NCBI GenBank assembly: GCA_944548615.1
Contig: OX155952.1
Coordinates: 38,746,350-38,810,349 of the forward strand
Direction: 5' to 3'
Source of the DNA: Micropterix aruncella
Lineage: Eukaryota; Arthropoda; Insecta; Lepidoptera; Micropterigidae
Length of the DNA: 64,000 bases
The notes under the pieces are model-generated. The model saw only the letters and a list, made by a program, of their open reading frames with translations, had not been told where the DNA came from and searched no databases. Position 1 is the first letter of the stretch, and each line of letters opens with the position of its first letter. Below, in pieces: positions 55,701 through 62,960 of the stretch. The position numbers and the translations under genes are program-made.

Positions 55701-58309
55701 GAAAGAATATTACTTACCAGAAAAACACAAACACTTCACATAAAAAAAGTAACGCCTTCCGGCAAAAACTACTGCATCACGGCAAATTACAGCGGTTATT
55801 CTCCCTCACGTCGAATTTTTAACAACTGTGATCTTGCCATGTTGAATCGTAAAAGATCAAGTTTGAGCGCTGTCCGCCTATAGCGGCGTTCAGATGGAAC
55901 ATTAACACCTTTAAAAATAAAACAAAACCGCGGTCTCAACAAATCACGTGAGAGCTCGGCGCATCCCTATCTGTCAAACCCGACATTTACGAAAGTTCGC
56001 GAACATGTTGCAAAAATAAGGAAGGCTTTCCAATATCTGTCAATAAAGGTTTTTATCAAGATTTACAAGGCATATGTGAGACCTATTCTTGAGTATGGCT
56101 ATCAGATCTGGAACCCTTACTTATGCAAAGATGTAGATATCCTGGAAAAGGTTCAGCGAAGGGCAACCAAAATGAAAGTGGGCCTGAAGAATAGTAATTA
56201 TGAAGATCGCTTGAAATTACTTGAATTACTACACTCAAACGGAGAAGACAAAGAGGGGACCTGATTGAGACATAAAATTCTAACACATTATTACGATGTA
56301 CCTGGACTGAAAAATATTTACAAATTCAACGTCAGCACGAATGTTCGAGTTCACAACAAAAAAACTCAACCGTACAAAATTTTAATCTAATCCTCTTAAA
56401 AACGTTCTGCAAAATAGAGCGGTGGACATGTAGAATAAACTACCATTAGAAGTGATCAGTGCAAGCTCTGTCGATCGATTTTAAAACAGACTCGATTTGT
56501 ACCTAAAAACTTTAATATCGTTTATAATGTTTAGCTCTATGAGATCTGATCTGGACTTATCGGCAAAGCTGCTTGTCCAGAATAAATAATAGTAATAACT
56601 TTTATGTAGTTTTAAAGCAGATATACATTGAGTCAGCGCTGACCCGATACTGTAATCCATCGTGTAAATTGATTTTCAGCCAGTACAACGCTGTCGCATC
56701 AGTACTGTCTTAAATATTCCCACTGTAGATTTTGAAGTCAGTCTGCTCTCCCCGCCGCCCACGCAGTCAGCGCTGACCTCGTCTAAACGCCAAAGTCGGC
56801 AGTCGGTCAGTCGCCAGCGCTGCGTTGTAGGGTGAAGTCGCACCGTTTCGAAGACTTTAAATAGCGAAAACGACTCGTTTCATTTGTTTCTTTTTAGATA
56901 CCTCTTTTAACGTTTCCATCGACTGTTCTTACACAAGATAGGAAAACTTTCCAAACAAATAATTAAATCATGGCAAATTCTGCCATTTTCGAGAACTCTT
57001 TTTCCCCCACTAACTATAATAATATGCATACACCGCGAATAAATATCCACAACTGACTGACTGTATGAAACGGCACGAATCAGTTCTCGGCTCCAGCATT
57101 GATACCTCTAACTGACTGTAAATATGCATTTAGATTTGAAAGTAAATGTCCTTATGTCCCATCCGACAAGTCACTCAACAAATGTGATGATTGTTGACTG
57201 TTGTTTTTACGATGATAAGTCTACCTATTTATGTCTAGTATTTTATCATCATCATATGAATGCATTACTTAGTTAGTTTGTCTGGGCTTTTTTCTCGCAC
57301 TTGGCCTTTTGATTGGGCCGTTGTGCGTGGCTTATGTTTCTATTTATGTTTATGTTACTCCAGCCAACCCAGGCTGTCCCAGAAGGTTAGCAGCCTGTTT
57401 GGGTTGCTACAGGCCTCCGGGACATGCTGGAGATTGTAGTATTTTTGCCCGTTGCTCTGCCACTCTCCTGCATTCCATGAGCACATACTGTGGCGTTTCT
57501 TCTTCCTCCATGCATCCTCTGCATAGAGGGCTGTCTGTCACACCTGTGGTAAACAGGTGTTTGTTTAGGAGACAGTGGCCTGTCATAGTACCTATGACTA
57601 AGGATTTTGTCCTTTTTTAATCTGGTGAGGTTGCGGGCAAGTTTTTTAGACGCTTCCGGAACCGCGTTCTTTGTTTGCCTGCATCCTGCGTTTTTTTCCA
57701 TTCTTTAAGGTGGGTTTCATCGGTGTTCCTGCGTAGCCATGTTTTTATTTGGGCCTGGGGTATGGGCATCAAGGGTTCCAGTCCATATACTATTTTCTTT
57801 GATCCCCTTCTGGCCAGTTCGTCTGCCGCGTCTGTCACTCTATTTTACCTTGCAATGGATTGAAGCGCATTGTGGCATTCCAGTACAAGGACAGAGGTAT
57901 AGTATTTTTTGCTAGCGCTTTTAGCACGGAGGCACTGTCGGAGACAAATTTCAAACTTAGGTCTCCGACATCTTTGGCTGCAACTGCCTGTGCTGCTCTG
58001 GTGATGCCAATGCATTCCGCTTGGAAGATCGTATTTAAGTCGCCTAGGGTAGTTGATATGATATGAATGCATTAATCACCCGTCTAATAAAAGTGGACTA
58101 TATTTTTATAAGTGGCATGATTAATTAATGATATATATTTTTTTTAGAATTTGGAAAATGCATCCCTGGATCAGGCTGTACAAGCTCTAAAGGGGGCGCC
58201 CCGAGGAGTGGTGAGAATCGGTGTGGCCAAGCCGTTACCCTTGGCCGATAACACTCTGCCACCGTCCAACAACTCCACTACTACTTTCAATAAGATGAAT
58301 ACTCAGTAA
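25657..58309 (+). CDS. Patj: Patj (L27 + four PDZ scaffold of the Crumbs complex), complete coding sequence
   Basis: Known role: Patj binds Stardust/Pals1 through its L27 domain and, with Crumbs, organises apical membrane and junctions in epithelia. Seen: 14 exons (25657-25746, 27949-28105, 33758-33939, 37589-37757, 40292-40404, 40485-40633, 42948-43111, 45090-45167, 45574-45775, 47095-47274, 48327-48813, 49301-49457, 53521-53687, 58148-58309). All have GT-AG junctions and compatible phases; total 2457 nt, 818 codons plus TAA. Domains: L27 about residues 1-75; PDZ1 about 185-265 (GLGFGII); PDZ2 about 352-437 (GLGITIA); PDZ3 about 540-630 (GLGISLE); PDZ4 about 706-797 ([13 protein letters not shown]). 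Four PDZ domains and this length match fly Patj rather than the longer vertebrate PATJ. Exons 11-13 are extremely GC-rich compared with the rest. Introns hold most of the window's mobile DNA, and intron 12 holds a 319-bp tandem array. Only the transcription start is unknown. Confidence 0.95.
25846..26165. repeat. Interspersed repeat family R3, second copy
   Basis: Homologous to 13935-14310; adjoins an R1 copy at 26206. Lies in Patj intron 1. Confidence 0.6.
26206..26850 (+). repeat. Interspersed repeat family R1, forward copy
   Basis: It begins ttgactacaaccggcgaacc, then shares tcacctcaggaagttttaac, aagactttgggacg and gattagctgacgccgcacc with other copies. It lies in Patj intron 1. Confidence 0.65.
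27949..28105 (+). CDS. Patj: Patj exon 2 (rest of L27)
   Basis: Acceptor attttttgcag, donor G|gttagt. It reads [20 protein letters not shown] to [11 protein letters not shown], the second and third L27 helices. Confidence 0.94.
28195..29265 (+). mobile_element. Decayed Jockey-like LINE RT, split by a TTAA element
   Basis: [20 protein letters not shown], then after the insert [50 protein letters not shown] and [11 protein letters not shown]. Stops and frameshifts show it is dead. Lies in Patj intron 2. Confidence 0.85.
28343..28580. mobile_element. TTAA-flanked element B1 inserted in an RT reading frame
   Basis: TTAA at 28339-28342 and 28581-28584; starts cccctgggtggccacgc, ends gactggcttccgaaagg. 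Excision leaving one TTAA rejoins HSMVNL to IASYLSDRL in frame. Same family at 37795-38011. Confidence 0.9.
29592..29800 (+). repeat. Interspersed repeat family R1, internally deleted copy
   Basis: Both ends are present (gttgtcaactacaacgggcg and agcaagggcccattagcac) but about 440 bp of the middle is absent. It therefore helps define the family's ends. Confidence 0.6.
30147..30208 (+). mobile_element. R2/NeSL-like LINE extreme 3' end
   Basis: Only the last ~60 bp: atgatgggcctgactccggt, cggtgaattccatggcagct and the T/A-rich tail. Confidence 0.7.
30426..33305 (-). CDS. LINE ORF2: AP endonuclease / reverse transcriptase
   Basis: 959 codons starting [20 protein letters not shown], with no stop. 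Endonuclease motifs: [25 protein letters not shown] and [11 protein letters not shown] motifs: [38 protein letters not shown] (motif A), [20 protein letters not shown] (motif B), [12 protein letters not shown] (motif C) and [13 protein letters not shown]. An upstream in-frame ATG at 33446 lies within ORF1; I choose 33305 because it follows the ORF1 stop directly and starts at the endonuclease fold. The protein would drive target-primed reverse transcription. Full openness suggests recent insertion, though the copy lacks its 5' end and so is unlikely to be autonomous. Confidence 0.9.
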   Translation of the reverse strand: MNISYQNVRGLKTKLRQFSENAHLIDSDIIIVTESWLDDSVTDAEVCSTANFTLYRKDRQTFAGGVFLAVRNSILSYRIPSYETDGEVLCVKVIYRNVPVFFFVVYFSPKTADEVYMSFLNKVEELFVADRLKNICIIGDFNLFSASQHVNKYFDYFLSLCNFKQHNNILNSNNRCLDLVLSNFQPDTVTVSEASIELVRADGYHPPIDVSIVLRPARTHIQPSDNQKYSPTSGNCLFRNEWNFKNCNFTQLYTFFENFDWKLLYDLSNANDCVDYLYSVIYNCFDSCIPSKKRTALTNRYIYPKWFNGDIIRDIQSKSYHHKCWKRTGSQFHRELFETLRCRVKHKIKDSFNLYMHNIETSIREDSSRFWEYVRSQRTAGGVPLNVVYNEATYSGTAAADVFANYFSSVFLPNIPALDAVAAETTIMSSDANSSCVNVHSITKDDIRFAIRKLKSVRTIGPDGVPPYVIKACCEFFIQPLMYIFNRSLESAVYPYKWKISRVAPIPKSGDKVQVDNYRPIAVLSAFPKLFETILHREIYTQLCGTLSDAQHGFRPNRSTTTNLSVFTDYVTDELDSTSRGQVDVVYLDFKKAFDRVDNDALLRELAAAGFSSKLLKLFADYLGGRQQFVKFGNFESKLYNTQSGVSQGSNLGPLLFNLFVNNLSKVVTSARCLMFADDVKLFLSTGSAEACELFQRDIDAVYAWSQARNLHFNINKCAVMTYTRSPDHLMYDYSIAGCVLPRVTEVKDLGVFFDPKLNFKEHIRQLSTTSFKLLGFVIRQSKHFNNIRVMRTLYNSIVRSRMETNAPIWNPHEDTYTLMLEKVQKCFLRFLYFKQYGYYPFLYPTAFIPGMVGYNSLCLRREMLTMSYVFNLIRGKTDNPSLLAKVDLFIPNNYLRTRSHHLFAEPFSRTNLTRWNLLARALRRLNEIYSMAPDFDIFTANPHLFKLQAINYLFLHDS
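33310..33600 (-). pseudogene. LINE ORF1 C-terminal part, 5'-truncated
   Basis: It reads [20 protein letters not shown] and [20 protein letters not shown] before TAG at 33312-33310. The MDPTFWP..FNEW pattern is common at ORF1 C-termini of insect LINEs. The upstream zinc-knuckle part is absent. Confidence 0.75.
33606..33676. mobile_element. 71-bp TTAA-flanked mini-element (C1)
   Basis: TTAA at 33602-33605 and 33677-33680; inverted ends cccttcaggcc / ggcctgaaggg. It contains an 18-bp palindrome gactgcgatatcgcagtc. Related to 40843-41077. Confidence 0.85.
33758..33939 (+). CDS. Patj: Patj exon 3 (linker)
   Basis: Acceptor gatttgttccag, donor CAG|gtccgt. It reads [20 protein letters not shown] to [10 protein letters not shown]; a low-complexity linker between L27 and PDZ1. 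Confidence 0.88.
34247..34925. mobile_element. TTAA-flanked non-autonomous element (D1)
   Basis: TTAA at 34243-34246 and 34926-34929; inverted ends cccctcaag / cttgagggg. A direct repeat agtaacgtccc(g/a)aa(t/a)cgggtac lies near the left end. 679 bp, no transposase. Confidence 0.85.
35071..35325. mobile_element. Inverted-repeat element (MITE)
   Basis: About 40-bp imperfect inverted ends: caattgaagggttatgagga ... tctttcccgtaaccctttaattg. Target duplication not clear. Confidence 0.65.
35340..37556 (+). mobile_element. R2/NeSL-like LINE, 5'-truncated copy 1 (RT + restriction-like endonuclease)
   Basis: ORF 35405-37360 (651 codons) in Patj intron 3. RT motifs: [20 protein letters not shown] (A), [20 protein letters not shown] (B) and [15 protein letters not shown] (C). 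After RT come the zinc-binding [18 protein letters not shown] and the endonuclease-like [20 protein letters not shown] with a following VPWE, the R2/NeSL-group arrangement. The RT fingers and everything 5' are missing. Compared with copy 2 it lacks 14 codons near 36574 and has TGA in place of TGG near the C-terminus. 3' UTR and tail are complete. Confidence 0.9.
37589..37757 (+). CDS. Patj: Patj exon 4 (start of PDZ1)
   Basis: Acceptor gaattacag, donor G|gtgaga. It reads [20 protein letters not shown] then [19 protein letters not shown]. The exon breaks inside the PDZ1 carboxylate-binding loop. Confidence 0.94.
37795..38011. mobile_element. TTAA-flanked element B2
   Basis: TTAA at 37791-37794 and 38012-38015; starts cccctgggtggccacgcctg, ends gactggcttccgaaag plus g. 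It sits 34 bases after Patj exon 4. Confidence 0.85.
38020..38756. other. Patj intron 4, no feature recognised
   Basis: AT-rich sequence between a TTAA element and the second R2/NeSL-like copy. Confidence 0.45.
38758..40075 (+). mobile_element. R2/NeSL-like LINE, 5'-truncated copy 2
   Basis: It begins within the ORF at ccaaacaaaattttgggcta and is open to the end (frame 38995-39909 and upstream). It keeps [38 protein letters not shown] and a C-terminus [11 protein letters not shown] that copy 1 loses. The 3' tail carries the hairpin cccgactccggtcgg. Confidence 0.9.
40080..40275 (-). mobile_element. CR1-like LINE 3' fragment next to Patj exon 5
   Basis: The minus strand reads [20 protein letters not shown] then [13 protein letters not shown], the conserved C-terminus of CR1-like ORF2. 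It reaches to within about 16 bases of the exon 5 acceptor junction, possibly right up to it. Confidence 0.75.
40292..40404 (+). CDS. Patj: Patj exon 5 (PDZ1)
   Basis: Acceptor ttttaaacag, donor GAT|gtaaga. It reads [20 protein letters not shown] then [15 protein letters not shown] fragment lies directly upstream of the acceptor. Confidence 0.95.
40485..40633 (+). CDS. Patj: Patj exon 6 (end of PDZ1)
   Basis: Acceptor ccctaacag, donor AG|gtattt. It reads [20 protein letters not shown] and RVRLVVARP, closing PDZ1, then a short linker ending VVPA. Confidence 0.94.
40843..41077. mobile_element. TTAA-flanked element (C2)
   Basis: TTAA at 40839-40842 and 41078-41081; ends ctcttcaggcc / ggcctgaaggg. 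It contains the palindrome tggccgatatcggcca. 235 bp, AT-rich middle. Confidence 0.85.
41645..41768. mobile_element. Foldback element copy 2 (single arm)
   Basis: gactatcgcggttgtttgac, attataaataggatagaaaa, acccgacgtttcggtgacgt and gtctagggtagactcgg, identical in order to one arm of 52424-52643; the other arm is missing. Confidence 0.75.
42010..42710 (-). repeat. Interspersed repeat family R1, reverse copy
   Basis: The reverse complement gives aacccgccacctcaggaaat, then gaggtcgcttgcgcggcctc and ccagactcccccggttgcac in the order seen in forward copies. Lies in Patj intron 6. Confidence 0.6.
42948..43111 (+). CDS. Patj: Patj exon 7 (linker)
   Basis: Acceptor ctactttgcag, donor G|gtcaga. It reads [20 protein letters not shown] to SIPDPES. 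Assigned by splice phase and by [15 protein letters not shown] linker similarity. Confidence 0.88.
43530..45000 (-). mobile_element. CR1-like LINE fragment, split by another LINE
   Basis: The upstream part (45000-44823) reads KQQKDLGI and [19 protein letters not shown]. The downstream part (44097-43530) continues KIYKAYM..ILEYGFQ and [15 protein letters not shown]. The same order is contiguous at 56000-56590. Confidence 0.75.
44098..44822 (-). mobile_element. LINE 3' fragment nested in the CR1-like fragment
   Basis: It reads [40 protein letters not shown] and [20 protein letters not shown], and ends aaataaagagtttattatt. It interrupts the host LINE at 44822/44097. Confidence 0.8.
45090..45167 (+). 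CDS. Patj: Patj exon 8 (start of PDZ2)
   Basis: Acceptor tttattgcag, donor G|gtatgc. It reads [20 protein letters not shown] then GITIA. A 78-nt exon ending in the PDZ2 binding loop. Confidence 0.93.
45574..45775 (+). CDS. Patj: Patj exon 9 (PDZ2)
   Basis: Acceptor tttgctgcag, donor AG|gttagt. It reads [36 protein letters not shown] and HIVTLQLE. Confidence 0.96.
46255..47036 (+). mobile_element. CR1-like LINE 3' fragment
   Basis: [59 protein letters not shown] and [11 protein letters not shown] in broken frames; it ends in (aat)n at 47020-47036. Lies in Patj intron 9. Confidence 0.85.
47095..47274 (+). CDS. Patj: Patj exon 10 (linker)
   Basis: Acceptor aatgttttag, donor GG|gtaatt. It reads [20 protein letters not shown] to [21 protein letters not shown] is typical after this PDZ domain. 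Confidence 0.92.
47512..47575. repeat. Repeat end shared with 12379-12445
   Basis: Begins TTAA then ctcttagaaagctagcc, gggaatgaaactc and gcatgttttcaaccctc. Confidence 0.45.
47690..48000 (-). mobile_element. Decayed reverse-transcriptase fragment
   Basis: The minus strand shows [27 protein letters not shown] (YxDD box of an LTR-type RT) and downstream [20 protein letters not shown]. Frames are broken; the two parts may come from different elements. Confidence 0.5.
48327..48813 (+). CDS. Patj: Patj exon 11 (PDZ3)
   Basis: Acceptor cgctcgttttcag, donor AAG|gtactc. An Ala/Glu-rich lead is followed by [40 protein letters not shown] and [20 protein letters not shown]. 487 nt, extremely GC-rich, with a proline/alanine-rich tail. 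Confidence 0.95.
49301..49457 (+). CDS. Patj: Patj exon 12 (linker; first unit of the 319-bp array)
   Basis: Acceptor gtgtcgtttgcag, donor G|gtgagt. It reads [17 protein letters not shown] to [18 protein letters not shown]. Phase 1 joins to exon 13 as ...[14 protein letters not shown], matching the family. The last 56 nt are the first copy of the tandem array that follows. Confidence 0.9.
49402..52012 (+). repeat. 319-bp tandem array derived from Patj exon 12
   Basis: Eight units with period exactly 319 bp (anchor cagcctcgag at 49402, 49721, 50040, 50359, 50678, 50997, 51316, 51635) plus a diverged partial ninth at 51954. Full units look identical. Each holds three exon-like blocks: A (53 nt, after ttccgcag), B (53 nt, after cccgtaa) and C (39 nt, after cctcccgcag). 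All three are followed by ggtgagtct. Block A copies the 3' end of exon 12, which is itself the first unit. Long ORFs here result from absence of stop codons in GC-rich repeat; because 319 is not a multiple of 3 they are not a repeat protein. Confidence 0.95.
52424..52643. mobile_element. Foldback element copy 3, near-perfect 187-bp palindrome
   Basis: Arms 52455-52547 and 52549-52641 are inverse around g52548, with one mismatch noticed (gttgtagcc versus ggctgcaac). GGAGGAAT occurs on both sides (52416-52423, 52644-52651), consistent with an 8-bp target duplication. Confidence 0.85.
52652..53520. other. Patj intron 12 downstream of the foldback, nothing recognised
   Basis: Mixed composition sequence with small ORFs showing no family similarity. 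Confidence 0.4.
53521..53687 (+). CDS. Patj: Patj exon 13 (PDZ4)
   Basis: Acceptor ggttgcctcggcag, donor CAG|gtgagc. It reads [39 protein letters not shown] and [24 protein letters not shown] is diagnostic of this PDZ of Patj. Confidence 0.95.
53719..55129. mobile_element. TTAA-flanked element D2, 1.4 kb
   Basis: TTAA at 53715-53718 and 55130-55133; ends cccctcacgt / acgtgcttgagggg. ggatgttacg repeats near the right end. No transposase fragment seen. It begins 28 bases after the exon 13 donor. Confidence 0.8.
55134..55995. other. Patj intron 13 stretch, nothing recognised
   Basis: Small minus-strand ORFs (up to 92 aa) show no family resemblance. Confidence 0.4.
56000..56592 (+). mobile_element. 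CR1-like LINE 3' fragment
   Basis: [40 protein letters not shown] and DYLRHK-type remnants; it ends in aataatagtaataa. Lies in Patj intron 13. Confidence 0.85.
57300..58075 (-). mobile_element. LINE C-terminal fragment with RNase H remnant
   Basis: The minus strand reads [11 protein letters not shown] and [14 protein letters not shown] (RNase H), then [36 protein letters not shown] and [15 protein letters not shown]. RNase H followed by this zinc-like tail is typical of I/R1-group LINEs. It ends about 70 bases before Patj exon 14. Confidence 0.8.
58148..58309 (+). CDS. Patj: Patj exon 14 with stop
   Basis: Acceptor atttttttttag. It reads [20 protein letters not shown] then [11 protein letters not shown], ending FNKMNTQ and TAA at 58307-58309. 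It completes PDZ4 with a short tail. Confidence 0.94.
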   Translation, partial: NLENASLDQAVQALKGAPRGVVRIGVAKPLPLADNTLPPSNNSTTTFNKMNTQ

Positions 58310-58419
58310 ATGATTTTCTGACTGCAACACATTTCAGTATTACCAGATTTGACATTCAGAATATGCCATAACGTGAAATTAATTTCACCAAGCCTTATTG
58401 CATATCATTTATTTTTTAC

Positions 58420-58630
58420 CATTGATTATATACATAGGTTATTGTATTGCTCAACCTTGTGTTAAAAATGGCAACCGTTCTGCCTAGCAATAAGCAGGTG
58501 ATTGATAGCATTGTCAGCGAAACTAATAATAATATCTATAATAACATAGGTACCGTGGGCCGTCTATAATAACATAGGTAATGAAAAAAAAATCTTTTTA
58601 TAGAAGGCTGATTATAAAAACCCATTTTTG
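58420..58630 (+). repeat. Interspersed repeat family R2rep, short copy
   Basis: attgtattgctcaaccttgt, gatagcattgtcagcgaaac and ctataataacatagg match the other copies. Directly downstream of Patj. Confidence 0.55.
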
Positions 58631-59002
58631 AACACGTTGACTGCCAAGGTAGTTTTCAGGACTGTGGTCTGAAAATCCAATCTTCTAAATCATATTATGC
58701 TATTAAAATATTGATTAGTAAAAGTATATATTGATCATTACAAATCATGATAAATGTGCTTTTTACAAGCTTTTACTTTACTCGCAATGTTTGTTAGTTT
58801 GTCAGTTTGTTTAGGTCGAATCTTACAAGCTGAATTAAAACAACATCCTCTTATCCTATGAAGTTGAAATTTTACATATTGGTTCAGTTCCGATGACATT
58901 GCATTTATATATTTTTTTTATTTGTTGAGTGGGGCTTTTTTAAGGTTTTTATGAGCCTTGTAATACTGCGACCATTGCTGATCTATTTGTGTTCGCCACC
59001 TA

Positions 59003-59260
59003 CTATAATTCTGCGCTAAGTCTCGTGTCATTTAAGAACCGCAGCAGGCTTTTGGCGCCAGATTGTTTTACCTCCTCAGGTTGGAGGTAATGACCACCCA
59101 AGTGGGTGTATCTTTTACGCATCAGCGGGCCACACTCGCACATGAGGTGCAGGGGAGTTTCCTCTGCCCCTTGGCAGAACCTGCACATTTTTGTGTCTCG
59201 GAGCTTGAGGTTGAACATGTGTTTGTTCAGGCCACAATGCCCCGTGAGCGCCCTCACCAG
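59003..59260 (-). mobile_element. LINE C-terminal fragment
   Basis: It reads RALTGHCGLNKHMFNLKLRD, CRFCQGAEETPLHLMCEC and LLRFLNDTRLSAEL, the same tail type as 57300-58075 but a different element. Confidence 0.75.
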
Positions 59261-59284
59261 TAATGTTTATGATAAGCATGACTT

Positions 59285-59610
59285 GATTCTACACCCAGGA
59301 TTGGCTCCTGACGAGGCTACTCATCCAGTCAACACAGACAAGAAATTTTGTATCTGCATTCAATTATGATAGCCCGTTCTAAATATCACCATGATATGGC
59401 TGCTGCAGGGTTGGCTTCCAACGAGAGGACTCATCTACGGTCAACAGCACAGACACAAAATTTTGAATAGCATTTAATTATGATAGCCCGTTTTAGGTTC
59501 CACCATTATATGGCTACTGCACCCAGGGTTGGCTCCCGACGAGGGAACTCCTTAACGGTCAATACACAAAATTTTGTATACGCATTTAATTATGGTAGCC
59601 TGTTCTTTAT
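59285..59610 (+). repeat. Three-copy degenerate tandem repeat (~115 bp)
   Basis: Each unit has aggattggctcctgacgagg-like, acacaaaattttgtat-like and ttaattatgatagcccgttc-like blocks. Confidence 0.85.
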
Positions 59611-59619
59611 TCTTTTCAG

Positions 59620-60690
59620 AGCATTTTAATAAAAGCTTGTTTTAAAAAATGCTTTTTACTATTAATCTTATTCAATAAAGTAATTCCAAATGGTGTCGTA
59701 ATTATCTAACAAAAACCTTCTTGCAAAAAGCCGAGTACGATTTATCTTGTAGTTGGCAGGCAGTCAATGTGAATCAATTATATCAACAATAACATTCAAT
59801 TACCAGTACAACCGAGAGATAACATAGCACAAAATGTAATTTGCATTTTCAAGCAAAAATTCGCGTTTCCTTAGAATCATTCTATGATCGAATATGCTGC
59901 TTGCTTCGATAAATTCGACGTTTCATTAATATTTTGACACTCGTTTGGCGAAATATGTCAAGCGAGAGTTTTTTTTTGGAATATCATAAATTCATAGGTT
60001 GTCAACGTATATTGGAGTTAATATAATCATTGATTATAAAAAGGATATTTATGGAGATTGAAAATAGGTAGATACCTACATTTTAAAGGTATTTTTATTA
60101 CTTACCTTTTCCAAAAACAACAATAACTGACGATAATGATAACCGCAATAGAACCTTGTTTATCTTATTTTGATAGATCAATCTCATCATCATATGTCGT
60201 CAAAGTAGAACACCATCGATTGGCCTGTTTGCACATTAAAGTGCCCAAAATCGACATTTGGAATTATGAGTGCCATCTACAGGTCGTGTTTTAAAGTAAA
60301 ACTGCGACTGCAAATTGTCAATATGGGATTGAGCAATCTAATACCCTACCATTTATCAATTGTTGTACTTAATTAAAGTAATCCATAGTAGGTGCGAATT
60401 ATTATTGTATTGTAATTTGTATAGAGATACATTCCAATGCACGTGCGTCTTTGTTACTATGTATTTAGATATGTCAATTTAAAAATATTTTTATTGTTAG
60501 CTAAATATTCTTAATTATAAATTATATTGATAATTATTATGAAAAAATATTGGGTTTTATTGTGCTTATTTTAACCCCACTCAATACTGGCATAATTTTA
60601 ATTAATGTTACATGATCTATTAGCTCACTTTTTTTTTAAATGGTACGAGGGGAGCTTTCAAAAAACTGATATGCTACAAACTCTTTTAAA
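59620..60690. other. Intergenic AT-rich sequence with a short repeat fragment
   Basis: Only 60250-60350 is recognisable, a minus-oriented piece of family R2rep (gggattgagcaatctaatac). No gene seen. Confidence 0.4.
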
Positions 60691-60985
60691 CCAATTTACC
60701 TTGTGAGGTTTGTAGCTCCCGACGTTGCAGCCGCTGTTGTCTAGGGTAGACTGAAAGAGCTGTCAATCCGTTGTTCCGCGGGTAGGCCGCATACCGCTGC
60801 CGCCACTGCGTAGATTATAACGGTGGTGGGGGGGTGGGCTCGGATTGACAGCTCTTTCAGTCTACCCTAGACAACGGCGGCTGCAACGTCGCCGAAACGT
60901 CTTGTGCTACAAACTTCACGCGGTAAATTCGTTTTCTATCCTATTTATAATGTCAAATAACCGCGAGTCTTCAATTTTCTATCTA
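60690..60985. mobile_element. Foldback element copy 4
   Basis: The arms include ctagggtagactgaaagagc and its inverse gctctttcagtctaccctag, about 100 bp apart around a ggtggggggg core. The right arm continues gccgaaacgtc, cacgcggtaaattcgttttc. Confidence 0.75.
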
Positions 60986-60989
60986 TAAA

Positions 60990-61480
60990 AATGATAGCGC
61001 CTAAACGCTTCATCCGATTAAGCTGAAATTTGGCATGTAGACGTCATTCGGTCATGGCAAGAGTTGAAAAGATTGTAGTTTAAATCGGTCCACCAGAGGG
61101 TGCACTAGCCATACTTCAATCTCAAAATATTGCAGTTAGACTTGACATCCGGTACACAGATGCCTCGTTGGACCGAAATCATATTGTGAAATTTTGGTTG
61201 TATCTCTTATAAAAGCGACGCAAGTAATATTTTAAGAAAAATACCATTTTTGGAAAAATACCATTTTAATACTACAAATAATCTACTATGGGGGGAGATT
61301 GGATTGGCGCGGGGAGGGGGTTGTCTACCGGGAAAGTCTTGGGGTGACACAACCGTTTTTTTTTAATTGTCAATGATGTTTGTCCCCTCAAACCAGTGCA
61401 TAAAAAGGACGCTTGAAAGTTTATGACGGCCACCACTAGTTGTCTTGTTTGTATGTTTGTTTCCACATGTGTTTCTTGTG
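60990..61480 (-). repeat. Interspersed repeat family R4, reverse copy
   Basis: The reverse complement matches 3766-4300: ttgtgtcaccccaagacttt, aaccaaaatttcacaatatg, cttgccatgaccgaatgacg and cgtttaggcgctatca. Confidence 0.6.
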
Positions 61481-61484
61481 GATA

Positions 61485-62180
61485 CCAAATTTTTGTAGAC
61501 TTATTTAGCTAATGGTTATGGAATAGACACAAAATGCATCTTTTATCTAGAGATGCAACCGATTAAGATATGAATAATCAACAATTATTTAGCTGTTACC
61601 GGTGAAAACAACTGAAGAAACAGGTAAAAAAAACACTGGTAAAGCATTAAAAAAACCAAAATCCCAAACATGCTATTATAATTGCAGGAAACATTGCTCT
61701 AGTAGTCTTATTTACCCAATCATCTGCGGAACTTTGACCACAACAATATTGGTGCAGTAATAGACATTACCCGTTTGTCAACAAAATTGTACAAAAATAT
61801 CTGTCCTTCCAATTAAGTTCATTAGCATCTGAGAGACTTAATTTCAACAGCTGTGCTTATCAAGATTGATTTAAGAATAGGCTTTCAAACTGAAAACAAA
61901 TGCTTTGATTTTTTAAATAAAAATGTTACAATTGTTAATTTTAACTACATGTCATATATATCAGTACCTCTTACCTATTATAATTTTATTCAATATATGA
62001 TTTATTAAATATAACGGCCCATAAAAATTTTAATAAAAGTTTTATTTCAAAAATATCTTACAAAGATTATTTTATAATGTATAAATTACATTGCCATGTG
62101 GCATTATGATTTAGTCATTGATATTTGCATGACAGGGCAGTTGAAACACGTGGCCATTTTTTTAAACCCTTTTAGGACTA
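61485..62180. other. AT-rich intergenic sequence, nothing recognised
   Basis: No conserved coding or repeat structure seen. Confidence 0.4.
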
Positions 62181-62182
62181 TA

Positions 62183-62960
62183 CAGTATCGTGCGAATTAA
62201 TTAGAACAGTGTTTTTCTTCGACATGTGCTTTATTGGATATAAATCTCTATTATTATTATGATTTCGATTTTTATTTTTTACTCGATAATTTTATGATTA
62301 TAATTTCAAATACTTCTTGATATTTTAATTTTATCTTTTTAACATGTTTAATTTTTAAGTTTAGTTATTTTTTTTGTGTGCACAGGTAAAATATTTCCTG
62401 GTACACCTGCCTTAGTACAGGCCACCTGCCTTAGTACAGGCCTAGGCCTAGTTAGGCGGTGTTGACGTAGTGACCAAGATACTGCAGTGTGCTCTATTTT
62501 TCGCTACTGGTCCAAACCCATTTTTTTTTGTAATGCTGCAGGTAATTATATTTTGTGCTTTACCTTTAAAAAAAAAAAAAAAAAAACATACAAAAACAGT
62601 ACTGGTAGGTAGTTATTGTTAGTGTTAATATAGAATGTGTCCTCCTTTTGCGTTGATAACACCTTTCACTCTGGTAGGCATAGAATTTACCAGGTTTTAA
62701 CAGCTCCTTTCAGTTCATCATCGTGACTCAAGACTTGAATTACTGCACTGATCATCTTGGTTTTCGTTGTAAAATCCATCTTGGGGAGCCGTTTTTGTTT
62801 TTTGCAAATGGCCCAGAGGTTTTCGATCGGGGGAGTTTCCGGGCTAGTCAAGTACAGCAATTTGGTTGTGTGAAAAACTGTTTCACTTTTTTCGTAGATG
62901 GCATGGGGCGAGATCCTGTTGAAAAATTGGAAGGATAGACCTTGTGGAGCTCCCATATCA
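62183..62960 (-). mobile_element. Decayed Tc1-like transposon
   Basis: The transposase C-terminus on the minus strand reads SPETPPIENLWAICKKQKRL, then after a frameshift LVNSMPTRVKGVINAKGGHI. A terminal sequence cagtatcgtgcgaattaatt follows TA at 62181. The N-terminal half is missing. Confidence 0.8.

Noticed and set aside
60690..60985. Hammerhead ribozyme in the foldback core
   Set aside because: A GAAAC-type segment and a ctgaaagag segment exist, but no complete CUGANGA...GAAA core with three stems could be drawn.
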